Virus record (IMG/VR): IMGVR_UViG_3300027668_000008
Span: 1 to 64,000 of that record
Length of the DNA: 64,000 nt
Reading direction: 5' to 3' (one strand)
Source of the DNA: a virus
Position numbers and translations under genes: made by a program. Below are positions 48,449 through 55,514 of the stretch, in pieces (the first letter of the stretch is position 1; each line of letters opens with the position of its first letter). Below the pieces are notes generated by a model, which searched no databases, was not told the origin of the DNA, and worked only from the letters and a program-made list of their open reading frames with translations.

Positions 48449-49532
48449 CGACACTAGCCTTGATAGCCTGATACAATTTGGTACCATCAAAGAAGTCTTT
48501 AAGTCGTTCTTTTAGTAAGTTGTTTGTTTCAACATACTTGTCATAGTTCTCAATCATATCAATAATCTTGTCTACGACTTCAGTAGGACTCTTTTCAAAA
48601 CCTTTTAAATTAACTGTTAAAGCACTTGCATATTTGAATTCATCTGGATACATTTCAAAGTAACTTAATCTATTAGGTACTAATGGTAATGTATCAACTA
48701 AACTACCTTCGTAAGCACTGATACCTAATGTTTCTTGCAAGTTAGCACTAAACACAATCTTTGCTTTACCGAGTAGTTCGTGGTATTCGTCTTTGCTTAA
48801 CTGCTTATCCTGACATACAATAAATTCATAGTCTGGTAATAGTTCTTTTAGTTTAGCAAAGATCTCTGGATTCTTCTCAGGTGCTACTCTGTGCGGAAAC
48901 AATATAATGTTTTCTTTTTTAGCACCAGCAAACGGTTGCAGTGTATCTGTTAGATACTCCATGGGCCAACCAACAATCTGCATCTTACCTACTTCTAAAT
49001 TCTGATCAATATCCTTTGTATCAGTTAAGAAACTTTGTGCAAACAAGTCTACATGGAATCGTGTAGCAAAGTAATTATGGTCATAACATTCGAACATACT
49101 TGCTTCTGCGTAACGTACCCAAGGTTTAGCACCAATCAATCTTCCTAAGAAGTCTGCTGGATCATAACTACCGGCGTGCCACATACCACCAATTTTAATA
49201 TTGATACCTAGTAGTTCTGCCATATACTTTAACTGTATTACTGTAGGGTTCCATGCATCAGTGTACAAGAAGTAATCGCCGTCTTTAACTTTACCACTTG
49301 CAACTAGTTCAGCAATTTGCAACATCTGTTGACTTTTGTAACTGTTAGTTCCTGCAAAGTTTAAAAATGCACCAGGTGTAGTAGTCTGTGGAACATCTCC
49401 ACCACTAATAACTTCTACGTTATAATCCTCTGTACCAAAGTACTCAGACATTTGTTTAGGTAAATGTTTCTTCCACTGAGCCGTGTAACGTGTTTCGACT
49501 GGCTCTAAGTCTACTATATATACTGTTTTCAT
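48438..49532 (-). CDS. GT-B glycosyltransferase-like protein
   Basis: A 364-residue protein starting at 49532 behind AGGAT. The second domain has ENIILFPHRVAPEKNPEIFAK, YEFIVCQDKQLSKDEYHELLG, and SANLQETLGISAYEGSLVDTLPLVPN, split patterns typical of family 4-like retaining glycosyltransferases with the E.x7.E-type motif around ETLGISAYE. It may glucosylate DNA, a virion component or a host glycan. The modified-base pathway in this window makes a DNA role conceivable, but no evidence separates the options. Confidence 0.75.
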   Translation of the reverse strand: MKTVYIVDLEPVETRYTAQWKKHLPKQMSEYFGTEDYNVEVISGGDVPQTTTPGAFLNFAGTNSYKSQQMLQIAELVASGKVKDGDYFLYTDAWNPTVIQLKYMAELLGINIKIGGMWHAGSYDPADFLGRLIGAKPWVRYAEASMFECYDHNYFATRFHVDLFAQSFLTDTKDIDQNLEVGKMQIVGWPMEYLTDTLQPFAGAKKENIILFPHRVAPEKNPEIFAKLKELLPDYEFIVCQDKQLSKDEYHELLGKAKIVFSANLQETLGISAYEGSLVDTLPLVPNRLSYFEMYPDEFKYASALTVNLKGFEKSPTEVVDKIIDMIENYDKYVETNNLLKERLKDFFDGTKLYQAIKASVDGI

Positions 49533-49539
49533 TTTTATC

Positions 49540-49920
49540 CTATTCATGTTCTCCACCAGGATCATTTGGATCTAGTGGAACTTTTTGAGCAATACCATTC
49601 TTATCACGGAATATAATAGAACCTCTACCTCTACCGTAAGAATGATATCCATTTTTAAATTTAAACGCATTTGGAATTTTTTCTGCTACTCTAAATGTGG
49701 CAACGGTAACAACTACTGCTCCTACAAATAATGCGTGTCCGATTGCACTATACATAAAAACCCATATGTTGTTGACAATAATGATTGCAAATACAGTTGA
49801 CCACATAAATGCGAGTATTTGCATCACCATATGTCTAACTTGTAAATCGGGAATAGCTCTTAATGGATTCTTGTTATGATCCATAATAGTATTCCACGAT
49901 TCAAAGATAAATTCTCTCAT
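49540..49920 (-). CDS. Two-span membrane protein
   Basis: A 126-residue protein with two hydrophobic segments (about 31-53 and 57-76) and a soluble Gly/Arg-rich C terminus (YHSYGRGRGSIIFRDKNG). It ends 8 nt before the glycosyltransferase start and overlaps 49920-50138 by one base (TAATG). Function unknown. Confidence 0.65.
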   Translation of the reverse strand: MREFIFESWNTIMDHNKNPLRAIPDLQVRHMVMQILAFMWSTVFAIIIVNNIWVFMYSAIGHALFVGAVVVTVATFRVAEKIPNAFKFKNGYHSYGRGRGSIIFRDKNGIAQKVPLDPNDPGGEHE

Positions 49921-50138
49921 TACTTCCGGATTACCCTCCCTTGAGATCTCATAGCCTTGCCATCTCTAATCCATTGATTATAAGGACGGCGCTTGTTAGC
50001 AATGCTTTTCTGCATATGCCCCCATGGGCTGTTGTTTCGACCAAGGTCTGCTTCGTTAAACGGATATCCGTTATCGACGCAAAACCGCTTATATTGATCC
50101 AGTCGATCAAATAGTTGCTCCGTGTTGCTGAGCTTCAT
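49920..50138 (-). CDS. Small conserved phage protein
   Basis: A 72-residue basic protein (MKLSNTEQLFDRLDQYKRFCV...YPFNEADLGRNNSPWGHMQKS). I recall similar short proteins in marine T4-like phages without function. It starts 6 nt after 50144-50605 ends and is coupled downstream to the membrane gene. Confidence 0.65.
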   Translation of the reverse strand: MKLSNTEQLFDRLDQYKRFCVDNGYPFNEADLGRNNSPWGHMQKSIANKRRPYNQWIRDGKAMRSQGRVIRK

Positions 50139-50143
50139 TTTTC

Positions 50144-50605
50144 TTAATTCCTTGTATACTCATATTTCGCTAAAGATCCGTTTTCCCCGTCCTCACTTAC
50201 TTCAATTTCTACAGTACGTTCAGGGTAACGGGATTGTATCATGCCAAATAAATCATCAGACATCATTTCACAAGATTTGTAATCTAACTCTAATGTTTTT
50301 TCTGCATATAATTTTTCAAGCCAACGTTTGAATTGAATAAATTCAATATCTCTGTCGTCGTGGAATACTTCTATTGCCACTTTAAAATGAAAAATATGTC
50401 TATGAGGATAGCCTAAAAAACTAACATCATATTCATCTCCTGTTGCTAGTTTAGGATCATCTAATGCGGCAGGGTATTTGTGTATACCTTCCTTCTTAAA
50501 TGTAACCCAGATCATTTTACTAGCGGATTCAATTTGCTTTTTTTGTGCGTCTTGTATAGCCGCCGCTCTCATGTCGCTAATCATATCGTCTATGTATCTT
50601 CCCAT
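50144..50605 (-). CDS. Conserved phage protein, possible QueD-like T-fold
   Basis: A 153-residue protein that I believe is widespread in marine T4-like phages. FLGYPHRHIFHFKVAIEVFH, DRDIEFIQFKRWLEKLY and TVEIEVSEDGENGS resemble, in order, the HGH strand, the D..F..LK helix and the EV.E end of QueD/PTPS T-fold proteins. The QueD catalytic Cys-Asp-His set is not complete, so it may be an inactive relative. It has its own promoter (50625-50653). Confidence 0.55.
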   Translation of the reverse strand: MGRYIDDMISDMRAAAIQDAQKKQIESASKMIWVTFKKEGIHKYPAALDDPKLATGDEYDVSFLGYPHRHIFHFKVAIEVFHDDRDIEFIQFKRWLEKLYAEKTLELDYKSCEMMSDDLFGMIQSRYPERTVEIEVSEDGENGSLAKYEYTRN

Positions 50606-50624
50606 TGTTGTTACTTTCTATATT

Positions 50625-50653
50625 ATTATAGTATAGTTGTTTTCGAATGTCAA
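50625..50653 (-). promoter_or_regulatory. Sigma70-like promoter, TTGACA-N17-TATAAT
   Basis: On the minus strand TTGACA (50653-50648), 17 nt, TATAAT (50630-50625), then AATATAGAAAGTAACAAC before the ATG at 50605. The -35 box overlaps the stop of the 50650-50823 gene. Confidence 0.78.
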
Positions 50654-50823
50654 GACTTACTTTTAGCAATTTGCTCTTTAATGTGTAATTTTTTTAGTTT
50701 TAAAGCAATCAAATCTTCTTTGCCTCTCCAACCTCGGTCGCCTTCACGGAGTTTTTCTGCGTCCGCTACTTGTTTTTTAAGTGCCTTATGTTCTTTGCGT
50801 AGTTCATCAGTTGTTGCTATCAT
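50650..50823 (-). CDS. Small coiled-coil protein, DUF465/YdcH-like
   Basis: A 57-residue helical protein with an AGGAGG ribosome binding site before the ATG at 50823. TDELRKEHKALKKQVADAEKL and LIALKLKKLHIKEQIAK form a helical hairpin with spacing like DUF465 (YdcH) proteins, short bacterial proteins of unknown role. The stop overlaps the -35 box of the next promoter. Confidence 0.6.
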   Translation of the reverse strand: MIATTDELRKEHKALKKQVADAEKLREGDRGWRGKEDLIALKLKKLHIKEQIAKSKS

Positions 50824-50840
50824 ATTATACCCTCCTAAGG

Positions 50841-51386
50841 TTATTCAATAAATGTGTCGCCAACGTACTTGTCCCAATCTGAAAATGTTTTACGATTAAT
50901 AACATCTTCCATAGGAACACACCATACACCAGGATTTGTGGCATTAAAGTCTGTGTCATCAAACTTTATAGTTGTATTATGGTTCCATTGTTGCCAATAG
51001 CCAAGTTTTAGACTTTGCATAGGAATGAAGCGTCTATCTTCAACCCAACCCATTTCTAAAATATCTTTACCATATTCCATTAGATCAAAATCTAATGTAA
51101 CCCATAAGTCTGCTTTAAGCAATCCTGAGATGTAATTATTCCAATCAGTCCAGTCACCGTTTGTTACTGGTTTAAATGTTGTGCCTGTGCCTAAATAGAT
51201 GTGTTTAATATCATGATTGGTTGCGTGTTCAATAGTTCTATTTAAGTCTTGTATACCGCATACAAACAATGTCTTTTCACCGTACATAGGAGTCTTTTCA
51301 ACTTCTTTGTTCATAAAGAACTTTGCTTTATCAGTTGTAACTTCGCCACCTTTTAGTGTAGCATACGTTCGCATCATTTGTTTCAT
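50841..51386 (-). CDS. Hypothetical phage protein
   Basis: A 181-residue acidic protein (MKQMMRTYATLKGGEVTTDKAKFFMN...). HIYLGTGTTFKP and DLWVTLDFDLMEYGKDILEMG are strands and helices of an alpha/beta fold without a motif I can name. It follows the dehydrogenase gene directly and may belong to the dpdA-linked unit. Confidence 0.65.
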   Translation of the reverse strand: MKQMMRTYATLKGGEVTTDKAKFFMNKEVEKTPMYGEKTLFVCGIQDLNRTIEHATNHDIKHIYLGTGTTFKPVTNGDWTDWNNYISGLLKADLWVTLDFDLMEYGKDILEMGWVEDRRFIPMQSLKLGYWQQWNHNTTIKFDDTDFNATNPGVWCVPMEDVINRKTFSDWDKYVGDTFIE

Positions 51387-52373
51387 CTATTTACTCTCTG
51401 TTTCGTCAACTATACGTTGAGCTCTGGTTTTTTCATACAGTTTGTACATATGCTTATTCCAAGTAATGTAGCCTCTACTGTATCCTTCTGGACGATTGTT
51501 GCCGTCAACAAATGCTTGTTCCCATTCCATATCTCTATCATAACTTTTTGTCCAAAAGCCATCTATGTTTAAGATACCTGTACTAATTAAGGAAACTGCA
51601 TCTCCCATACTACTATGAAAGTTTGGGTTTCTAGGACTTGGAAAGTCCATACTTGCATTTTTCCATAACAAGTTACCAAATGTAGTAGTAATTCCTTTTT
51701 TCTCTGCCGCTAGTATAATCAATGCATTCTCATTAATTATATCGCCATCAAATACAAGTGTGCTATCATCTTTCAAATCTATCACTACATCATACTTGCC
51801 GTTAGGTTCTGATATTAATCTATCTTCCCAAAACTTTCTATTATGAGAACCTAGCACATCAACATCATCTGCTAAACGTAATACTTTTAATTTTGTGTAA
51901 ACAACTGTTGCTAAAAAGCCACTGCCTATAATTAAAATACGTTGTCGTTGTCCTTTAAACTTTGCCATACCTGACATATAGTTTAACTTGTCTAAGTTAC
52001 TTGTAACTATATTAATACCACAAGCCACAGGCTCTATAATGTATTTAGGATCAGCATCTGGCACAACTACATATTCGTTATGTCTAACGTTGTAATAATC
52101 TGCATATGCAGGTTCACCTCTAGTAGCAACAATGTCGCCTACCTTAGTGTCTGTAATCTCTTTACCAATTTTTGTAACTTGACCTAGTCCTTCATGTCCT
52201 TGCATATTTAAAGGCAATGGACCAAAGTTACCATTCATCATATCAATGTCACTACGACAAATGCCAGTCATTAAAGCCATAACTTCAATTTCTTCATTTC
52301 CTACATTAGGTTTGTTCCATTCGATTTCTTCGAACTTTCCATTGCCTGTTGTTTGTAATAGTTTTACTAGCAT
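51387..52373 (-). CDS. Zinc-type alcohol dehydrogenase-like (MDR) oxidoreductase
   Basis: A 328-residue medium-chain dehydrogenase. TGICRSDIDMMNG gives catalytic-zinc Cys39 and MQGHEGLGQV gives His60-Glu61; VGDIVAT follows as usual. The Rossmann part is ILIIGSGFLATVVYTKL. Structural-zinc cysteines are not obvious. It overlaps the Gfo/Idh-type gene by 7 nt, which in turn abuts dpdA. A role in making or altering a sugar or a DNA-base side group is conceivable, without direct evidence. Confidence 0.85.
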   Translation of the reverse strand: MLVKLLQTTGNGKFEEIEWNKPNVGNEEIEVMALMTGICRSDIDMMNGNFGPLPLNMQGHEGLGQVTKIGKEITDTKVGDIVATRGEPAYADYYNVRHNEYVVVPDADPKYIIEPVACGINIVTSNLDKLNYMSGMAKFKGQRQRILIIGSGFLATVVYTKLKVLRLADDVDVLGSHNRKFWEDRLISEPNGKYDVVIDLKDDSTLVFDGDIINENALIILAAEKKGITTTFGNLLWKNASMDFPSPRNPNFHSSMGDAVSLISTGILNIDGFWTKSYDRDMEWEQAFVDGNNRPEGYSRGYITWNKHMYKLYEKTRAQRIVDETESK

Positions 52374-53242
52374 AGTTCTTCCATTTGTTTATGTATCCAC
52401 ATATCCTTTGTAAATTGATCTTCCCAATATTCATTATTATGCAGGTTTTCTAGTCCAATGTCAATCATTCTTTTGTATGCTTCTTCAGGACATAAGCCTA
52501 ATTCTACACGTTCTATATGACCAAGTATTTCAAAGTTAATCCCGACATCATCGTATAAGTCTGTTTTCCAATTAGCGAGTAAGTTGTATTGACAAAACTT
52601 TGTCTTATATCCCATACCTGCTTCATCATCTACATCATATACTCCATCGGGATCAACTGTGCCATAATCTGTATCAAGTAATCCTTTAAGATCCCAATTA
52701 GTTCTTGCTATTTTATCTGATGGAAGAGTATTAGCATAACTAGGATTGAATACTTGATAAAGGCTTAACAAGTGTGGAAGTAAATCTCTACTTACTCCGC
52801 CATATGCTAATTCTTTTGTTGTAAACCAACTACCCGGATTAGGTACTCTGTTTTTGTTTTGCCAATGAATGTCAACTACACGACTTGTTCTTGCCATATT
52901 AATAAGTTCATCTATGTTGTGTCTAAACTGATTATTCTTTACCATAGATATTCTACACTCTGGAAAGTCATAGTGCAAATCTGACCATGCTTTCGAAGTA
53001 GATAATCCAGGCTTTTCAATAAACATTAAATGACACCAGGGAGCGATAAACCTTGCAAGTTCTTCGTGGGTTTCATTTGGCGTACAGATATGTACAGTGT
53101 CGTACATATCAATTGGTACATCTTGAATAGTCTTAAAATCAGCAGGTCTATTTGGGTCAACTGTTACAACATCGATACCCATTTCTGTTAGTACCTTCAT
53201 GTATAGTTGCCCAATACCCATACCTACTATAAGACTTTTCAT
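52367..53242 (-). CDS. Gfo/Idh/MocA-family oxidoreductase
   Basis: A 291-residue NAD(P)-dependent oxidoreductase. SLIVGMGIGQLYMKVL is the Rossmann nucleotide loop, HICTPNETHEEL the conserved TPN..H segment and FIEKPG the signature EKP (76-78). Members oxidise or reduce sugars, inositols or biliverdin. It lies immediately after dpdA (stop and start adjacent) and overlaps the MDR dehydrogenase. The pair of dehydrogenases may supply a modified group; that is inference. Confidence 0.85.
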   Translation of the reverse strand: MKSLIVGMGIGQLYMKVLTEMGIDVVTVDPNRPADFKTIQDVPIDMYDTVHICTPNETHEELARFIAPWCHLMFIEKPGLSTSKAWSDLHYDFPECRISMVKNNQFRHNIDELINMARTSRVVDIHWQNKNRVPNPGSWFTTKELAYGGVSRDLLPHLLSLYQVFNPSYANTLPSDKIARTNWDLKGLLDTDYGTVDPDGVYDVDDEAGMGYKTKFCQYNLLANWKTDLYDDVGINFEILGHIERVELGLCPEEAYKRMIDIGLENLHNNEYWEDQFTKDMWIHKQMEELC

Positions 53243-54706
53243 TTATACCTCAAACAAACTGTTAAATTGTGCAGAACTGTTAATAGTTTTCTTACCAACT
53301 GCTCCACGTGTTCCAACGACCTTCATCCATAGTTTAGTGTGTTCATCTACTAATGCAAGTGCTTGGTCTTTGTTATCAAGTTCAAATATTCTAGCAATAA
53401 CATCTTTAACTTCTTGTTTATCGAATGTATCGTTAACAAGCATATTAGGATAGTTACCACCGTCATACTGTCTATTTGCTTCTTGTACACTATTAATGTG
53501 TGTATATACATTATGGTTCATCATAAGTGCATATGCAAACGAATCCCAACTAGTTTTAGTCGATACACCCATTCTATTAACATCTGTTGGACTGTAAATA
53601 CAAACGTCATTTACTTTTAGTCCTTGTGTAATAGGAGTAGGCATCCAGTTCATTCCTTGTTTATTAAAGAAGTCTGTTGCTAAATCATCGTAGGGTCTAG
53701 TGTCAGTACTATATGCTTTGTCATCTGGTGCCGGCGACATCATATAACTCCACTTTTCATCTTGTACTGTTCTATGTCCTGTATAGACTTGACCATTTGC
53801 AGTACATAAGAACGGACTTGCACAATCAAATGTTACTGTGAAGTTCTCATTATGGTTCTTACGAATACCACGTTGTATTGCAGTTAGTACTAGTGCCCAT
53901 TCAAGTTTACTAGTTCCTAAGAAGTGCATAACATCTTGTTTACCTTTTTCAAGTAAACCGTCAAACCTTAGTTCAATTACACGTTTCAATGCTAGATGCA
54001 AGTCGCACATATTCTGTCCGCCCATTGCCCAACCGTTAAAATGTGTATCTGGGTACAATCGGTGATCACTGTACTTCTTCATTTGCTGATACCAATCATC
54101 GGCTTGTGCAAAGTTTTCACCTTGTAGTACATTTAAGAACTTACAGTTACCATTACGGTTTTTAATAAAGTATTCGTTATTAAATTGTGTGCCTTCAACT
54201 GCTTCTTGATATGAACTAATTTTACTTTTTTCTGCACCTTCAGGACTACGTCCTACCCATGCCGGAATATCTAAAATCATTCCATAGTCCATGAACTTGT
54301 CCATCCACTTTAGAACACCATCACGTTTCTTTTGTGCTTGAGCACAACCGCTATTTGCTCTCCAGTCACCTTCCCACTTGCCTTTACCAATTTGGAAACC
54401 ACCTGAGTCTCCTAGTAACCAACTGTGTTCTCGGTTCCTGTCTCTGTACATATCTTCACGATACATATCCTTTTCCAAGTCTAGACTGGCATGACCAGCC
54501 GAGTGCAATGACCATTTGTATTTCCATAGACCTTCTGGTGCCAACCAGTTCATACTTTCAACACCGTGTGGAAGAAAACTAGGAACACGATTATAATCAA
54601 TATATTCGTGCCTACGTTGTCTGCCTACAAAGAGTGCGTAGAATGTACTTAATGCTGGCAGAAATACTGCGTAGTCATTTTGTGCATCTGTAAGGTTAGT
54701 CTTCAT
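53243..54706 (-). CDS. dpdA: DpdA / Tgt-like 7-deazaguanine DNA transglycosylase
   Basis: A 487-residue Tgt-superfamily protein. GDSGGFQIGKG contains Asp100, the general-base Asp of DSGGFQ in tRNA-guanine transglycosylases; NVLQGEN matches their VQGG region, GWAMGGQN the substrate loop and TFDCASPF holds Asp294, equivalent to the nucleophile in FDCV.PTR. DpdA proteins exchange guanine in DNA for a 7-deazaguanine. It is longer than typical Tgt and sits in a phage next to clamp and polymerase genes, with folE, queD, queE and yhhQ elsewhere, so DNA rather than tRNA is the likely target. Confidence 0.85.
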   Translation of the reverse strand: MKTNLTDAQNDYAVFLPALSTFYALFVGRQRRHEYIDYNRVPSFLPHGVESMNWLAPEGLWKYKWSLHSAGHASLDLEKDMYREDMYRDRNREHSWLLGDSGGFQIGKGKWEGDWRANSGCAQAQKKRDGVLKWMDKFMDYGMILDIPAWVGRSPEGAEKSKISSYQEAVEGTQFNNEYFIKNRNGNCKFLNVLQGENFAQADDWYQQMKKYSDHRLYPDTHFNGWAMGGQNMCDLHLALKRVIELRFDGLLEKGKQDVMHFLGTSKLEWALVLTAIQRGIRKNHNENFTVTFDCASPFLCTANGQVYTGHRTVQDEKWSYMMSPAPDDKAYSTDTRPYDDLATDFFNKQGMNWMPTPITQGLKVNDVCIYSPTDVNRMGVSTKTSWDSFAYALMMNHNVYTHINSVQEANRQYDGGNYPNMLVNDTFDKQEVKDVIARIFELDNKDQALALVDEHTKLWMKVVGTRGAVGKKTINSSAQFNSLFEV

Positions 54707-54717
54707 TGACTTCCCCT

Positions 54718-55464
54718 TTATTTAGATTGTGCTGGAAGGATATAATCGTATTGAATCTGTCCAGAATCAACTGAAATCATACTAGCACCCTCATCAGAGA
54801 ATCGCATAGTAATTTCACCTGGGAGGCTCAAAATACTAATTACTTGGTTAATGGGCCACTGCCAACCGTGCTTCAACGAACCAGTAATATCTGGTTGGAA
54901 TACAAAGTTACCTGCGTGTGTGCTATGGTCACCAAAGTAAAACTTTAAGTTGCCATCTTCTGTTCTAGCGATGAAAGTTGTTTCTTCACTATGCACTTGT
55001 GCCTGCATTTTTAAACGTTGTACTGCCGCCATACTTGGCTTAATTTCAACGTCCCACTTAACACCCTTAAACTTTACAGTTTTAAGTTTGTCGTTAATTA
55101 CTTCACTTGTCATAAAGCGATAGTCGTTCTTAAAGTCGCCCCTAACATTTTCAAAGTATAACCCAACTGGAACATCTGTTCCGTTGCGTTCTTGTTTGCT
55201 AATTGTAATCTTAGCATCTGCTTTATACTCTTGAATACCAAGTAGTATTGCTAATTTACTTAAATTAGGCATACCGAACGTACCCATAAACTCTGCGTAC
55301 GGCGATTTAAATTTGGCTTGTACGATAACACTTCTGTCATCTGCAAGTCCTTCTAGTGTTGTTGCAACATCACTACCTTCAATTTTTACCAAGTCAATAA
55401 AGCCTAGGCTGTGTGTATGCTGAACAATATCGTTTAGATAGTCTTTCATAGATTTATTCTCCAT
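54718..55464 (-). CDS. 45: Sliding clamp (T4 gp45-like)
   Basis: A 248-residue protein whose size, place beside the polymerase and sequence features fit the gp45-type trimeric sliding clamp: GTFGMPNLSKLAILLGI (early conserved strand-helix), MRFSDEGASMISVDSGQIQYDYILPAQ at the C terminus (given here only in part: DEGASMISVDSG). The clamp tethers DNA polymerase and, in T4-like phages, activates late transcription. It has its own promoter (55479-55507) and a GGAG ribosome binding site. Confidence 0.8.
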   Translation of the reverse strand: MENKSMKDYLNDIVQHTHSLGFIDLVKIEGSDVATTLEGLADDRSVIVQAKFKSPYAEFMGTFGMPNLSKLAILLGIQEYKADAKITISKQERNGTDVPVGLYFENVRGDFKNDYRFMTSEVINDKLKTVKFKGVKWDVEIKPSMAAVQRLKMQAQVHSEETTFIARTEDGNLKFYFGDHSTHAGNFVFQPDITGSLKHGWQWPINQVISILSLPGEITMRFSDEGASMISVDSGQIQYDYILPAQSK

Positions 55465-55478
55465 CAGTTAATAATACA

Positions 55479-55507
55479 ATTATATGTGTATTTAGGTTCA
55501 AAGTCAA
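55479..55507 (-). promoter_or_regulatory. Sigma70-like promoter for the sliding clamp gene
   Basis: On the minus strand TTGACT (55507-55502), 17 nt, TATAAT (55484-55479), followed by TGTATTATTAACTG before the gene at 54718-55464. Confidence 0.7.
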
Positions 55508-55514
55508 GTTCTTT

